Shown: one piece after another, positions 1 through 9,838 of the stretch
Layout of the letters: each line of letters begins with the position of its first letter
How positions within the stretch are numbered: position 1 is the stretch's first letter
Made by a program: the position numbers and the translations under genes
The notes under the pieces: generated by a model
The model's database searches: none
Told to the model about the DNA's origin: nothing
The model's input: only the letters and a program-made list of their open reading frames with translations
Assembly (NCBI GenBank): GCA_029055625.1
Contig: JAIDCY010000022.1
Location: forward strand, 1 to 61,242
Source: Ruminococcus sp.
Lineage (GTDB): Bacteria > Bacillota > Clostridia > Oscillospirales > Ruminococcaceae
Length of the DNA stretch: 61,242 nt
Direction of reading: 5' to 3'

Positions 1-73
1 GCACTATGTATATTATAACATATTTTGCCTGTAAAATTCAAGTTGTTTGCTGTGGCTATCAGAAATTTTTTTA

Positions 74-102
74 TTGACAAATTTTTAAAAAAGTGTTAGA
101 AT
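74..102 (+). promoter_or_regulatory. Sigma-A-type promoter for the SH3-like gene and esterase
   Basis: TTGACA at 74-79 and TAGAAT at 97-102 are separated by 17 bp, about 30 bp upstream of the first gene. No other promoter is visible before the esterase, so both genes are probably co-transcribed. Confidence 0.6.
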
Positions 103-133
103 AAGTAAAAGTAAATTACTATAGGATGTTAAA

Positions 134-316
134 TTGAAAGTAAAATATATTGGTAAAGACCTTGTTGCTATACGGTATGGAAAAATCTATGAAGTAATTT
201 CAATTGAAAAAGGCTGGTATAGGATTATGACTGAAATTGATGAAGATTATCTGTTTCCGCCTGAATGTTTTGAAATCATAATTTCAGAAAAAGAAGAAAA
301 CAATAAGTACATATAA
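134..316 (+). CDS. Small conserved SH3-like hypothetical protein (60 aa, TTG start)
   Basis: This 60-residue acidic protein contains the segments GKIYEVISIEKGWYRI and EDYLFPPECFEI. I recognise these from a family of short Firmicute proteins of unknown function that look like a single SH3-type beta barrel. Translation starts at TTG 134, preceded by AGGATG at 123-128. There is no signal peptide or membrane segment, so it should be cytoplasmic. It ends 12 bp before the esterase gene, which has its own AAGGAG site, so the two are probably co-transcribed, though no functional link is evident. The function is unknown. Confidence 0.65.
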   Translation: MKVKYIGKDLVAIRYGKIYEVISIEKGWYRIMTEIDEDYLFPPECFEIIISEKEENNKYI

Positions 317-328
317 GGAGCTAATAAC

Positions 329-1498
329 ATGAAAAGAAAAATTTTATCGCTTATGATTTCCGCCGTGACAGTATCTGCTATGACAGTACAGAATTTCACT
401 ACTTATACTTACGCCGACAGAATAAGCGAAGATACGGTAAAAATAATGCCGATAGGTGATTCAATAACGCATGGTTACCAGTCGTCGGGAGGCTACAGGA
501 AATATTTCTATCATTTTCTTGAAGACGATTTCAATGTGGATATGGTAGGTCCGAACTCCGATTATCCCGATACTTTTACGTGGTTAGATGAAGAAGTACA
601 ATACGATACGAACCATTGCGGATATAGCGGATACGCCATACAGTACATGGACGGCACGGAAACACGTCAGGGTATCCTCGAAACCCTCAGAGACGGCGAC
701 TACTTACAGACTTATGACCCTGATATTATAATGTTACAGATTGGAACTAATGATATTCTGAGTGCCTACAATGACGGCATAACGGAACGTCTCGAAAACC
801 TGATAAACTATATCGACGAAAACACCGGCGAAGATACGGTAATATTCGTAAGTAACATACCTCATATAGATGCCGTCGAGGTGTACGACTGGTGCTGGGC
901 ATACGGTGACGAAAAATTCAGTAATACGCCGGAAGATTTCAACGTGATAATAAATAATTACGTCGATAGTTATAATGCATCAATTCCGGTACTTGTGGAA
1001 AAATTACAGTCTGAGGGAAAAAATGTTGAATTTGCGGATATTTACGGACGTATAGACAAGGAGTCTACTATAGAAAAGGAAAATCTTCTTGAAGACGGTG
1101 TACATCCCAGTGAAAGAACATACAGACAAATGGGTCTGAAATGGGCGGAAACAATTTATAAATATCTTTTATTCAAGAATATTGATTCAGAACTTGAAGC
1201 ACCATACAGAATTGCTGACCTTGTTTCACTGTCTAACTACGTTTTAGGACGTTCAAATCATCAGATTACGGCGGAAAATTATACCACATACGACTTAAAC
1301 GAGGACGGTACACTTGACAGTTTCGACTTAGGACTTTTAAGACAGTTATTTATAGAAAAAAATATGCAGACCGAACCAGTTCAGTCACCAAATGCAAATT
1401 CATTATTAATATTTCAAGCAAATGTAGAAGCGGAATTTCTGATATACGGAGTACAAGAAGCTATTAAGGAAATGAATAAAAACAATATAAATTCTTAA
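329..1498 (+). CDS. Secreted SGNH/GDSL esterase, CE3-like, with degenerate dockerin tail
   Basis: Residues 1-29 form a signal peptide (MKRK, hydrophobic core, TYA). The mature enzyme has the SGNH blocks: GDS at 43-45 with nucleophile Ser45, GTND around 139-142, and DGVHPSE around 256-262 holding the catalytic Asp and His. The order and spacing fit carbohydrate esterase family 3, acetylxylan esterases common in ruminococci. Residues 292-345 resemble a dockerin: a first helix (IADLVSLSNYVLG) without its calcium loop, then a complete second repeat (DLNEDGTLDSFDLGLLRQ). About 45 extra residues follow the dockerin. The likely role is removing acetyl groups from hemicellulose outside the cell. The exact substrate is inferred, and cohesin binding is uncertain because one calcium site is missing. 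Confidence 0.82.
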   Translation: MKRKILSLMISAVTVSAMTVQNFTTYTYADRISEDTVKIMPIGDSITHGYQSSGGYRKYFYHFLEDDFNVDMVGPNSDYPDTFTWLDEEVQYDTNHCGYSGYAIQYMDGTETRQGILETLRDGDYLQTYDPDIIMLQIGTNDILSAYNDGITERLENLINYIDENTGEDTVIFVSNIPHIDAVEVYDWCWAYGDEKFSNTPEDFNVIINNYVDSYNASIPVLVEKLQSEGKNVEFADIYGRIDKESTIEKENLLEDGVHPSERTYRQMGLKWAETIYKYLLFKNIDSELEAPYRIADLVSLSNYVLGRSNHQITAENYTTYDLNEDGTLDSFDLGLLRQLFIEKNMQTEPVQSPNANSLLIFQANVEAEFLIYGVQEAIKEMNKNNINS

Positions 1499-1501
1499 AT
1501 A

Positions 1502-1530
1502 AAAATCCCCTGTTTAAAGGGGATTTTAAT
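1502..1530. terminator. Bidirectional terminator between the esterase and trpA
   Basis: AAAATCCCC (1502-1510) and GGGGATTTT (1519-1527) form a 9-bp stem with an 8-nt loop. It lies between two convergent genes and has A/T tracts on both sides. Confidence 0.85.
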
Positions 1531-1533
1531 TAT

Positions 1534-2304
1534 TTATCGGAGTGCATCTTTCATACTCTTTACGTACTCACCGACATATGCCGGAGAATCCTTGCCATAT
1601 TTTGCGATAATCTTGATAATCGCAGAACCTACTATTGCACCGTCGGAAAGTCCAGCCATTTTCCTTGCCTGCTCCGGCGTAGAGATTCCAAAACCTACCG
1701 CACATGGAACATCTGTATTTTCACGGATTACGGAAACTATATCGCCTATATTTGTAGTTATTTCGCTTCTCGTACCGGTCACGCCGAGGCTTGATACAAC
1801 ATATATAAATCCTTTGGCTTCCTTCGCAATCATCGCTATACGGTTTTCGGAAGTCGGAGCGATTAAAGAAATCATTTCTATACCGTACTTGTCAGCGATT
1901 TCCGTAAATTCTTCCTTTTCCTCAAACGGTATATCTGGTAATATGATTCCGTCTATACCGGTCTCGACGCACTTTTTCATGAAACGCTCCGCACCGTACG
2001 AAAATACCACGTTTGCGTAAGTCATGAAGACCATAGGTATTTTAACATCTTTCCGGAGTTCTGCGACAAAATCGAAAATCTTATCTGTAGTCACTCCGCC
2101 TGCTAACGCTCTTATATTAGCTCCCTGTATCACTACACCTTCTGCCGTCGGGTCTGAAAATGGTATCCCTAACTCTATCAGATCCGCACCGTTCGCAACC
2201 GCTTCACGTACAACTTTTCCGGTAGTTTCTAAATCAGGGTCTCCGCACGTGATAAATGGTATGAATGCTTTACCGTTCCCGAAAGCCTTTTTTATATTAC
2301 TCAT
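1534..2304 (-). CDS. trpA: Tryptophan synthase alpha subunit
   Basis: TrpA cleaves indole-3-glycerol phosphate to indole and glyceraldehyde 3-phosphate, and indole is channelled to TrpB. The 256-aa protein is a TIM barrel of normal family length. Visible signatures are FITCGDPD near the N-terminus, [15 protein letters not shown] with the catalytic Glu and Asp, and the phosphate-binding GFGISTPEQ and [10 protein letters not shown] segments. It is the last gene of the trp operon and overlaps trpB by 8 bp, which suggests translational coupling. A shared bidirectional terminator follows. Confidence 0.96.
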   Translation of the reverse strand: MSNIKKAFGNGKAFIPFITCGDPDLETTGKVVREAVANGADLIELGIPFSDPTAEGVVIQGANIRALAGGVTTDKIFDFVAELRKDVKIPMVFMTYANVVFSYGAERFMKKCVETGIDGIILPDIPFEEKEEFTEIADKYGIEMISLIAPTSENRIAMIAKEAKGFIYVVSSLGVTGTRSEITTNIGDIVSVIRENTDVPCAVGFGISTPEQARKMAGLSDGAIVGSAIIKIIAKYGKDSPAYVGEYVKSMKDALR

Positions 2305-3481
2305 TGATATTTTCCCCCCTGTAACGTGCTATAGCGGCACAATCCTTGTCACCACGTCCGGAAACTGTTACAATAATAATCTGTTCCTTGTCCATAGTCG
2401 GAGCGAGTTTCATTGCGTACGCTATGGCGTGTGCGGATTCTATAGCCGGAATTATTCCCTCCGTCCGTGAGAGATACTCAAAAGCGTTTACTGCTTCGTC
2501 GTCTGTGACCGGTACGTACTCCGCCCGTCCTGTATCGTGGAGGTGTGCGTGTTCAGGTCCTACCCCTGGATAGTCGAGACCTGCGGAAATCGAATAAACC
2601 GGTGCAATCTGTCCGTACTCGTCCTGACAAAAATATGACTTCATACCGTGGAATATCCCTATTTTTCCGGTATTTACTGTTGCGGCGGTCTCGAAAGTAT
2701 CTATACCACGTCCGGCAGCCTCACAACCTATAAGACGTACTTTTTCGTCGGGTATGAAGTGGTAGAAACTGCCAATAGCATTAGAACCACCACCGACACA
2801 AGCAATCACGGCATCAGGAAGTCTGCCCTCTTTTTCGAGTATCTGACTTCTCGATTCCATAGAAATGACCGCCTGAAAATCACGTACAATAGTAGGGAAC
2901 GGGTGAGGACCCATTACCGAACCTAAGCAATAATGCGTATCACTTATGCGTGAAGTCCATTCTCTCATAGCCTCGGATACCGCATCTTTTAACGTCGCAG
3001 TACCTGATTTTACAGGTATTACTTCCGCACCTAATAACTTCATTCTGTATACATTGAGTGCCTGACGTTTTGTATCTTCCTCACCCATAAATACAACGCA
3101 TTCCATATCGAGTAACGCCGCCGCCGTAGCAGTCGCCACACCGTGCTGACCTGCTCCGGTTTCTGCTATGAGACGTGTTTTTCCCATTTTTTTTGCAAGT
3201 AATGCCTGTCCGAGTACGTTGTTTATCTTATGCGAACCGGTATGATTCAGATCTTCACGTTTCAGATATATTTTAGCTCCGCCGAGTTCTCTGGTAAGTT
3301 TTTCCGCATAGTAAAGTATTGACGGTCTGCCTGCGTAATTGTCAAGTAATTCACGTAACTCACGGTTGAAATCGGGGTCGTATTTGTAGTGATTATAGGC
3401 GTTTTCGAGTTCAATGACCGCATTCATAAGAGTTTCCGGTATATACTGCCCACCATGTACGCCAAATCTTCCCTTTGACAT
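2297..3481 (-). CDS. trpB: Tryptophan synthase beta subunit
   Basis: TrpB is the PLP enzyme that condenses indole with serine to make tryptophan. The 394-aa length is typical. It starts [16 protein letters not shown] as family members do. The PLP lysine lies in [14 protein letters not shown], and the phosphate loop [12 protein letters not shown] is present, as is [12 protein letters not shown]. It sits between trpF (2-bp gap) and trpA (8-bp overlap). It is of the trpB1 type that pairs with trpA. Confidence 0.97.
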   Translation of the reverse strand: MSKGRFGVHGGQYIPETLMNAVIELENAYNHYKYDPDFNRELRELLDNYAGRPSILYYAEKLTRELGGAKIYLKREDLNHTGSHKINNVLGQALLAKKMGKTRLIAETGAGQHGVATATAAALLDMECVVFMGEEDTKRQALNVYRMKLLGAEVIPVKSGTATLKDAVSEAMREWTSRISDTHYCLGSVMGPHPFPTIVRDFQAVISMESRSQILEKEGRLPDAVIACVGGGSNAIGSFYHFIPDEKVRLIGCEAAGRGIDTFETAATVNTGKIGIFHGMKSYFCQDEYGQIAPVYSISAGLDYPGVGPEHAHLHDTGRAEYVPVTDDEAVNAFEYLSRTEGIIPAIESAHAIAYAMKLAPTMDKEQIIIVTVSGRGDKDCAAIARYRGENINE

Positions 3482-3483
3482 CT

Positions 3484-4089
3484 TTAAATCAATCCTTTCT
3501 TTCTGACCGCTTCCGCAAAAGCAGTCATTTTATCAAAATTTTTGTATCCGTCCGTTTCGAGTGACGAACTTGCATCTACTGCGTAAGGCTGTAATCTTTC
3601 GACTGTCTCCCCGACGTTTTCCGGAGTAAGTCCGCCTGCGAGGAAATACGGACGTTTTATGTTTATCAGCGAATGGTCAAAAGTTTTTCCTGAACCAAGT
3701 CCGGAATCGAGAAGTATATAATCCGCTACAGAATTTTCCGCTCTTTTAATATCCTCCTCCGATTTTATCACAAAAGCCTGCATTACGGCAACATCAACCA
3801 TATGACCGAGAGTTTTTATATAATTATCATCTTCCGTACCGTGCAACTGTATCATATCAATGACTTCATTTTCCACCAGTCTTACTATTAAATCCATTTC
3901 CGCATTGACGAAAACTCCAACCGGAATTATGTTATCGTCAAGATTTTTACGCAATTCAACCGCTTTTTCCGGCGATACGTAACGCTTACTTTTTTCCGCA
4001 AATACAAAACCTACATAATCCGGCATAATCCGGTTTGCGTACTCTATATCAATCGGACGGCTCAGACCACACATTTTTATTTTCGTCAT
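3484..4089 (-). CDS. trpF: Phosphoribosylanthranilate isomerase
   Basis: TrpF converts N-(5-phosphoribosyl)anthranilate to the carboxyphenylamino-deoxyribulose phosphate that TrpC uses. The 201-aa protein begins KIKMCGLSR, with the catalytic Cys in KMCGL. It also has the VGVFVN strand, IQLHGTED, and the phosphate-binding [11 protein letters not shown] and DASSSLE motifs. It is a separate gene, not fused to trpC, and overlaps the trpC end by 4 bp. Confidence 0.95.
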   Translation of the reverse strand: MTKIKMCGLSRPIDIEYANRIMPDYVGFVFAEKSKRYVSPEKAVELRKNLDDNIIPVGVFVNAEMDLIVRLVENEVIDMIQLHGTEDDNYIKTLGHMVDVAVMQAFVIKSEEDIKRAENSVADYILLDSGLGSGKTFDHSLINIKRPYFLAGGLTPENVGETVERLQPYAVDASSSLETDGYKNFDKMTAFAEAVRKKGLI

Positions 4090-4868
4090 AAATTTCCCTT
4101 CAATTCCGCAAGTTTTGCCGTCTTATCCTCTGCACGCATCAAAGTCTCACCGATTAATACCGCATCCGCACCGGCTTCACGGAGCAGTTTTATATCTTCC
4201 GGAGTTTTTACACCGCTTTCCGATACGAAAATTATATCCGCCGGTACTAATTCACGCATACGCCGACTGTTTCCGGTATCTACTGAAAAATCCTTTAAAT
4301 TCCTGTTGTTTACACCTATTATTCTTGCACCGGATTGTACTGCGGTCTTTATCTCGGATTCGTCGTGTGCCTCGACCAGTGCGGATATTCCCAGTTTATC
4401 GCATATTTTTATATATTCCTTAATCTGTTCGCCTGTCAGAATCGAACATATCAACAATACCGCTTTCGCTCCTGAAATTTTGGCTTCGTAAATCATGTAC
4501 TCGTCTACCGTAAAATCTTTGCGTATGCACGGTATCGAAACATTTTTAGCGATTTCTTTTAAATATCTGTCACTGCCTAAAAACCACTTCGGCTCTGTGA
4601 GTACGGAAATGCAATCCGCACCGGCTTTTTCGTAATCCTTTGCAATTTGCAGATACGGGAAATCTTCCGCAATTACACCCTTTGACGGCGACGCTTTCTT
4701 ACACTCACATATGAATGAAATATCATCTCCGGACAGTGCTTTTTCAAACTCAAAATTTCCCGACGGTACGGCAAATGCCATAGATTTCATATCACCGGCG
4801 GAAACTCTTTGTCTTGCAAGTTCAACACGTTCACGTGCATGATTAGCGAGTTTATCAAGAATTGTCAT
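4086..4868 (-). CDS. trpC: Indole-3-glycerol phosphate synthase
   Basis: TrpC closes the indole ring to form indole-3-glycerol phosphate. The protein has the N-terminal ILDKLANHARERV helix, FICECKKASPSKG with a catalytic lysine, CIRKDFTVDEYMI, and the late-barrel motifs IGVNNRNLKDFSVD, VSESGVKTPED and VLIGETLMRA. I chose ATG 4868 (260 aa) rather than the upstream ATG at 4877 because GAGGTG sits 6 nt before it. It ends overlapping trpF and begins 10 bp after the trpD stop. Confidence 0.95.
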   Translation of the reverse strand: MTILDKLANHARERVELARQRVSAGDMKSMAFAVPSGNFEFEKALSGDDISFICECKKASPSKGVIAEDFPYLQIAKDYEKAGADCISVLTEPKWFLGSDRYLKEIAKNVSIPCIRKDFTVDEYMIYEAKISGAKAVLLICSILTGEQIKEYIKICDKLGISALVEAHDESEIKTAVQSGARIIGVNNRNLKDFSVDTGNSRRMRELVPADIIFVSESGVKTPEDIKLLREAGADAVLIGETLMRAEDKTAKLAELKGNL

Positions 4869-4878
4869 ACCCCACACC

Positions 4879-5898
4879 TCAACTATTGGAAATTTCTATC
4901 AGTTTTTCGAGGGTCTGGACTGCCTTTCCGGAATCGATAATCTCCCCGGCAAGTCTGACACCGTCTGCCATGGATTCAGCCTTGCCACCGATATATATTG
5001 ATGCTCCGGCGTTGAGAAGTACGGCGTTACGCTTATGTCCCCGAATCTCACCACTTAATATTTTTCTCGTGATTTCTGCGTTTTCCGCCGGTGTACCGCC
5101 TTTTAAGTCGTCTTTCGTACATCTTTCAAATCCGAAATCTTCCGGCGTTATCTCATAATTTTTTATCCAGCCGTTCTGATACTCGCATACCGCCGTTGAC
5201 GCACTCATTGAAATCTCGTCGAGTTTATCCGTACCGTATACTACCATACCTTTTTGTGAACCCAGTTTCATTAAGACTTCCGCTATCGGTTCGACCAGTG
5301 AACGATCATAAACGCCTAACAGATGCATTTTAGGGTTGGCAGGATTCGTGAGAGGTCCCAAGATGTTGAAAACCGTTCTGATACCTAATTCCTTTCTTAT
5401 CGGTGCGACGTACTTCATTGATGTGTGATATTTCTGTGCGAAGAAAAAGCAGAATCCTACTTCATTCAGTAACTGGTGACATTTTTCAGGTTCAAGATTT
5501 ATATTTACTCCGAGTGCCTCCAGACAGTCCGCCGTTCCACACAGTGAAGATGCCGCACGGTTTCCATGTTTTGCGACAAGTACACCCGACGATGCTATTA
5601 CTATTGCCGAAGTAGTCGATATGTTGAAACTCTGTGCGTTATCTCCGCCAGTACCCACTATTTCCAGTAAATCAAGGTCATTTTTAAACGGTATGGCGGA
5701 ATCTCTCATAGCCGCCGCACAACCTGTTATTTCCTGAATGGTTTCTGCTTTCGTACTTTTCGTCGACAGTGCCGAGAGAAATGCGGAATTTTGTGTAGGC
5801 GTAGTCTGTCCTGACATTATTTCCGATACAACCTGATACGCTTCATCATACGTCAGATCCTGTTTATCGACGATTTTCATAATCGCTTCCTTGATCAT
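4879..5898 (-). CDS. trpD: Anthranilate phosphoribosyltransferase
   Basis: TrpD transfers the phosphoribosyl group of PRPP to anthranilate. The 339-aa length is normal. Motifs include the PRPP loop [25 protein letters not shown], the GVNI region, and [12 protein letters not shown] kept the start at 5898 because MIKEAI...DLT is a common N-terminus in the family, even though a second in-frame ATG at 5880 has an AAGGAAG site. The start overlaps the trpG stop as TAATG, indicating coupling. Confidence 0.95.
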   Translation of the reverse strand: MIKEAIMKIVDKQDLTYDEAYQVVSEIMSGQTTPTQNSAFLSALSTKSTKAETIQEITGCAAAMRDSAIPFKNDLDLLEIVGTGGDNAQSFNISTTSAIVIASSGVLVAKHGNRAASSLCGTADCLEALGVNINLEPEKCHQLLNEVGFCFFFAQKYHTSMKYVAPIRKELGIRTVFNILGPLTNPANPKMHLLGVYDRSLVEPIAEVLMKLGSQKGMVVYGTDKLDEISMSASTAVCEYQNGWIKNYEITPEDFGFERCTKDDLKGGTPAENAEITRKILSGEIRGHKRNAVLLNAGASIYIGGKAESMADGVRLAGEIIDSGKAVQTLEKLIEISNS

Positions 5899-6473
5899 TA
5901 AAAATCAATCTCCTTTATAAAGTTTGTGAGCATTATTTTACCATCCGGCGTCATTATAGATTCGGGATGAAACTGTACGCCGAAAATGTTGTAATCCCTG
6001 TGCTTTACCGCCATGATTTCCCCGTCGTCTGCAATCGCTGTTACCTCTAAGCAATCCGGTATAGTTTCAGGGTCTGCGGATAGTGAATGGTATCTTGCAA
6101 CCGGTGCGTTTGTATCGATACCACGGAAAAGCTGACAGTCTTCTTTAAAAGTTATCACCGACTGTTTGCCATGCATGAGTTTCTTTGCGTATGTTATTTT
6201 CGCACCGTATGCCGAACATATCGCCTGATGTCCGAGACATACGCCAAGTGTCGGGATTTTCTGACATACCGTTTTCGCACACCCGATTATGTTTCCTGCA
6301 TCTTCCGGACGTCCTGGACCTGGTGATATTATTATTCTTTCCGGCGATAGTCTTTCTATCTCCTCAACCGTCATTTCGTCGTTGCGGATTACCTTTATAT
6401 CCGGATTTATTTCCCCTATAAGCTGATACAGGTTATACGAAAAACTATCATAATTATCAATAAGTAAAATCAT
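5898..6473 (-). CDS. trpG: Anthranilate synthase component II (glutamine amidotransferase)
   Basis: TrpG supplies ammonia from glutamine to TrpE. It is a class I glutamine amidotransferase of 191 aa. [14 protein letters not shown] is the N-terminus, GVCLGHQAI carries the nucleophilic Cys, and FHPES near the C-terminus carries the catalytic His and Glu. The oxyanion segment SPGPGRPED is present. It overlaps trpE by 4 bp. In some Firmicutes this subunit is shared with p-aminobenzoate synthase, but here it is inside the trp operon. Confidence 0.95.
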   Translation of the reverse strand: MILLIDNYDSFSYNLYQLIGEINPDIKVIRNDEMTVEEIERLSPERIIISPGPGRPEDAGNIIGCAKTVCQKIPTLGVCLGHQAICSAYGAKITYAKKLMHGKQSVITFKEDCQLFRGIDTNAPVARYHSLSADPETIPDCLEVTAIADDGEIMAVKHRDYNIFGVQFHPESIMTPDGKIMLTNFIKEIDF

Positions 6474-7939
6474 AAATCCGCCTCCTCTGCGAGTTTAAGA
6501 GCATCTACAACCGCTTTTGCCTTGTTTATGCACTCCTGATACTCCTTTTCCGGTACGGAATCCGCTACTATACCTGCTCCGCTCCGTACGAATACTTTAC
6601 CGTTTTTCTTGTACGCTATCCTTATCGCTATACAGGTATCAAGATTTCCCGTAAAATCGATATATCCTACCGCTCCGCCGTAAATGCCACGCTTATTATT
6701 TTCCAGTTCCGCTATAAGCTGACACGCCCTTATCTTCGGAGCTCCTGAAAGTGTACCGGCAGGCAGTACCGCACTTACCGCATCAAGAGCATCAAATTTA
6801 TCGTCTATTATCTCACCCCTGACCGTCGAACCTATATGCATTACGTGGGAATATCTTTCTATACTGTGGAGTTTCTCCACCTGTACAGTACCGAATTTAC
6901 TTATTTTTCCTAAGTCGTTACGTCCTAAATCCACTAACATATTATGTTCCGCAAGTTCTTTTTCGTCGGCAAGCAGACCCCTTTCAAGTTCGAGGTCTTC
7001 CGCTTCCGTCTTACCTCTCGGACGTGTTCCGGCTAATGGGAATGTATGCAGTACGCCGTCTTCAAGTTTTACCAGTGTTTCCGGAGATGCTCCTGCAATT
7101 TCAACATCCGTTCCTGAAAAGTAAAACATATACGGCGACGGGTTAATAGTACGCAGTACACGGTAAGTATTGAAAAGACTTCCTTCAAAGCCGGCACTTA
7201 ATCTGTTTGATAGTACTATCTGGAAAATATCACCCTCGTGTATGTGATGCTTTGCGGTCTCTACCATTTCGCAGTACTTCTCCTGATTGAAAAGCGGTCT
7301 TACCTCACTTGTAAGATGTCCTGCCGGTTCTGCCGACTTCTCACCAGTCCGGAGCAGTTCCGCAAGCTGTCGGAGTTCAAGCTGTGCCTTTTTGTAGGAA
7401 GTTTCCGGTTCGCTGAGGTTCATATTTGCTATCAGTATTATCTTCTGCCGGAAGTTATCAAATGCTATGACCTTATCAAATAACATCAGGTCAACGTCCT
7501 TGAAATTTTCCGTATCTTCCGTATCTATTCGCACTGACGGCTCGGAATATCCTAAGAAATCGTACGAGAAATAACCTACAAGTCCGCCGGTAAATGATGG
7601 CAGATAGTCAAACTTCGGGCTTCTGTATGATGACATAATCTGTCTTATCTGCTGGCGAGGGTCGGAAGTCTTCATTTTTATATCGCCTATCGATATATCG
7701 TTTCCGGAGCAGGTTATTTCAAGTTTCGGGTCAAAACCCATGAACGTATAACGTCCCCATTTCTCTTTGTCCGCAACCGATTCAAGCATATAACAGTGTG
7801 CGGATATGTTCTTAAGTATTCTTACCGCCTCTATCGGTGTGCAGATATCCGACAGTATTTCACAACTTACCGGCAGAATGTCATATTTTCCGGTCTCGGC
7901 GATTTCTTTTACTTTCTCAAATTCAGGTAAAAAATTCAT
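6470..7939 (-). CDS. trpE: Anthranilate synthase component I
   Basis: TrpE makes anthranilate from chorismate using ammonia from TrpG. The C-terminal chorismate-binding half shows IFQIVLSNRL, SPETLVKLEDG, TFPLAGTRPRGKT, LVDLGRNDLG, LPAGTLSGAPKIRA and GAVGYIDF. The N-terminal part has the Trp-binding LLESVADKEKWGRYTF element, suggesting feedback inhibition by tryptophan. The reading frame opens at 7993, but ATG 7939 (489 aa) is the real start: GGAGGTG lies directly upstream, and the earlier part runs into the T-box terminator. It is the first gene of the trp operon. Confidence 0.95.
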   Translation of the reverse strand: MNFLPEFEKVKEIAETGKYDILPVSCEILSDICTPIEAVRILKNISAHCYMLESVADKEKWGRYTFMGFDPKLEITCSGNDISIGDIKMKTSDPRQQIRQIMSSYRSPKFDYLPSFTGGLVGYFSYDFLGYSEPSVRIDTEDTENFKDVDLMLFDKVIAFDNFRQKIILIANMNLSEPETSYKKAQLELRQLAELLRTGEKSAEPAGHLTSEVRPLFNQEKYCEMVETAKHHIHEGDIFQIVLSNRLSAGFEGSLFNTYRVLRTINPSPYMFYFSGTDVEIAGASPETLVKLEDGVLHTFPLAGTRPRGKTEAEDLELERGLLADEKELAEHNMLVDLGRNDLGKISKFGTVQVEKLHSIERYSHVMHIGSTVRGEIIDDKFDALDAVSAVLPAGTLSGAPKIRACQLIAELENNKRGIYGGAVGYIDFTGNLDTCIAIRIAYKKNGKVFVRSGAGIVADSVPEKEYQECINKAKAVVDALKLAEEADL

Positions 7940-7968
7940 TAATGCACCTCCAAAAAATTTCATAAAAC

Positions 7969-8259
7969 AAAAAAAGTCCTGACAGATAAACATAATCTGT
8001 CAAGGACGAATAAAATAATCTATCCGTGGTACCACCTTGATTCATGACATTTCGTCACGCACTTTACCGGAGTACTGACATACCCCTGATGATTAACGCA
8101 CATCTTAACGTTACGGAATACTCTGACTTATCATCATTTGACCGTACCCTCAGTGACCCATTATGATAATCTGTTTTTCACCTGACTCTCAGCAATCGCA
8201 GGCTCTCTGTGGAAGCATAATTATCTTTACTCTCACGTCAACGGTTTATATTATCTATC
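7969..8259 (-). ncRNA. T-box riboswitch (tryptophan) controlling the trp operon
   Basis: On the minus strand the hallmark T-box sequence AAGGTGGTACCACG is at 8025-8038. It is followed by an intrinsic terminator stem at 7976-8007 and a U-tract from A-run 7969-7975. The Stem I region at about 8090-8255 contains a plausible UGG specifier at 8158-8160, followed by GTCACTGAGGG. Uncharged tRNA-Trp is expected to stabilise the antiterminator and allow transcription of trpEGDCFBA. The riboswitch call is firm; the specifier position is inferred. Confidence 0.93.
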
Positions 8260-8288
8260 ATTATATCACGCCGTAACCGGTTTGTCAA
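8260..8288 (-). promoter_or_regulatory. Promoter of the trp operon
   Basis: Consensus TTGACA (8283-8288, minus) and TATAAT (8260-8265) with a 17-bp spacer, placed just upstream of the T-box leader. Confidence 0.88.
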
Positions 8289-8327
8289 GCGATATGATAT
8301 TATTTTATTTTTTAATTTAATATCCCC

Positions 8328-8356
8328 TTGAAGTCATACTAAACCTATGGTATAAT
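8328..8356 (+). promoter_or_regulatory. Promoter and putative operator of the Rrf2 gene
   Basis: TTGAAG (8328-8333) and TATAAT (8351-8356) have a 17-bp spacer. The spacer contains CATACTAAACCTATGG (8335-8350). A similar CATACTA...ATAGG sequence sits at the cysK promoter, so this may be an Rrf2 operator for autoregulation. Confidence 0.7.
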
Positions 8357-8386
8357 AGTAACATATCAGCGAAAGGAGTATTATTT

Positions 8387-8821
8387 ATGAAAATCTCAAC
8401 AAAAGGTCGTTACGCTTTAAGAATGGTTATCGATATTACTTTAAATCAGAATGATGGTTATATTTCACTGAAAGATATTTCCGAGCGTCAGAATATTTCA
8501 AAAAAATACCTCGAACAGATAGTTCCGTTACTCAATAAAAGCGGTATCCTTAAAGCCTCACGTGGTAATCGTGGTGGTTACAAAATTAACGGAAATCCTG
8601 AAAATTATTCTGTCGGCGATGTTCTCCGTGCTACTGAAGGAAGTCTCGCACCGGTGGCGTGTCTTGATTACTATCCTAACGACTGCGAACGTATAAATGA
8701 ATGTATCACTCTTCCTGTCTGGGAGGGTCTCTATAAAGTGGTTACCGATTATCTTGATGGTATAACCATACAGGATATCGCCAACCAGTACACAGATTTT
8801 GCAGATAACTATTGTATATAA
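8387..8821 (+). CDS. Rrf2-family transcriptional regulator (CymR/IscR-like)
   Basis: The 144-aa protein starts MKISTKGRYALRMVIDI, the standard Rrf2 N-terminus. A winged helix follows with recognition region ISKKYLEQIVPLLNKSGIL and wing SRGNRGGYKI. Three cysteines in ACLDYYPNDCERINEC resemble the Fe-S cluster ligands of IscR-type members, so it could be an Fe-S sensor rather than a clusterless CymR. It is convergent with cysK, and both promoters carry a related CATACTA motif, pointing to control of cysteine or sulfur metabolism. Autoregulation is likely because the motif fills its own promoter spacer. Confidence 0.9.
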   Translation: MKISTKGRYALRMVIDITLNQNDGYISLKDISERQNISKKYLEQIVPLLNKSGILKASRGNRGGYKINGNPENYSVGDVLRATEGSLAPVACLDYYPNDCERINECITLPVWEGLYKVVTDYLDGITIQDIANQYTDFADNYCI

Positions 8822-8827
8822 TCTTAA

Positions 8828-8857
8828 AAAGACTGCCATTTCTGACAGTCTTTCTTT
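8828..8857. terminator. Terminator between the Rrf2 gene and cysK
   Basis: AAAGACTG (8828-8835) pairs with CAGTCTTT (8846-8853). A T-run follows on the plus strand and an A-run lies on the other side, so it can serve both convergent genes. Confidence 0.85.
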
Positions 8858-8858
8858 T

Positions 8859-9785
8859 TTACGCAAACATAAGAGTTGATAAATAACGTTCTCCGGTATC
8901 GGGGAAAAGTACTACTATATTTTTTCCTTTGTTTTCGGGTCTTTTCGCAAGTTCTATACCTGCCTGTAATACCGCACCCGATGATATGCCCACAAGTACG
9001 CCCTCATTTTTTACTATCTGTCTGCCCTGTTTAAAAGCGTCTTCGTCGGTGACCTTTATTATTTCGTCAAAAATGTTCATGTTGAGAGTATCCGGTATAA
9101 ATCCCGCTCCGATTCCCTGTATTTTATGACTTCCAGCCTTGCCACCTGATATTACCGGCGAACCTGTTGGTTCTACCGCCACTACTTTTATTTCCGGATT
9201 CTTTGACTTCAGGTAAGCACCAGTTCCGCTTATCGTTCCGCCTGTACCTACCGCAGATACGAATATATCAACTTTTCCGTCAGTATCTTCCCATATCTCT
9301 TTACCTGTTGAGGTTTCGTGTGCCTCAGGATTCGCAGGATTTGTAAACTGTGACGGTATAAAACTATCCGGTATCTCCTTTGCGAGTTCCTCCGCTTTCT
9401 GTATCGCTCCGGACATTCCTTTTGTACCGTCTGTCAGTACTACCTCTGCACCATATGCTCTCATGAGATTCCGGCGTTCTATACTCATAGTCTCCGGCAT
9501 AGTTATTATCAGTCTGTAACCTCTTGCCGAACATACGGACGCTAACCCGATTCCTGTATTTCCACTTGTCGGCTCTATTATCACACTTCCGGATTTCAGT
9601 ACCCCTCTTGCTTCCGCATCGTCAATCATCGCTTTTGCTACCCTGTCTTTTACACTTCCTGCCGGATTGAAATATTCAAGTTTCGCTATTATCTTTGCTT
9701 CAAGATTATTTGCCTTTTCCGTATTCACAAGCTCCAGTAACGGAGTGTTTCCGATTAAATCGGTTATTGTACTGTATATCTTCAT
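8859..9785 (-). CDS. cysK: O-acetylserine sulfhydrylase (cysteine synthase A)
   Basis: This PLP enzyme makes cysteine from O-acetylserine and sulfide. The 308-aa protein has IGNTPLLEL, the PLP lysine in NPAGSVKDR, the substrate loop [11 protein letters not shown], the phosphate-binding [10 protein letters not shown], and GISSGA. I chose ATG 9785 over the earlier ATG at 9818 because AAGGAGCG (9794-9801) lies right before it and the family begins [13 protein letters not shown] putative Rrf2 operator overlaps its promoter. Confidence 0.95.
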   Translation of the reverse strand: MKIYSTITDLIGNTPLLELVNTEKANNLEAKIIAKLEYFNPAGSVKDRVAKAMIDDAEARGVLKSGSVIIEPTSGNTGIGLASVCSARGYRLIITMPETMSIERRNLMRAYGAEVVLTDGTKGMSGAIQKAEELAKEIPDSFIPSQFTNPANPEAHETSTGKEIWEDTDGKVDIFVSAVGTGGTISGTGAYLKSKNPEIKVVAVEPTGSPVISGGKAGSHKIQGIGAGFIPDTLNMNIFDEIIKVTDEDAFKQGRQIVKNEGVLVGISSGAVLQAGIELAKRPENKGKNIVVLFPDTGERYLSTLMFA

Positions 9786-9809
9786 TATATATACGCTCCT
9801 TGATAAATT

Positions 9810-9838
9810 ATTATACATTGCCTATATAAATAGTATGT
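9810..9838 (-). promoter_or_regulatory. cysK promoter with putative Rrf2 operator
   Basis: TATAAT on the minus strand at 9810-9815 lies 17 bp from a weak -35 (ACATAC, 9833-9838). CATACTATTTATATAGG (9821-9837) overlaps the -35 and spacer and resembles the sequence in the Rrf2 promoter. Confidence 0.55.

Noticed and set aside
7940-7993. Longer trpE start at 7993
   Set aside because: It reads into the T-box terminator; ATG 7939 has the proper ribosome site.
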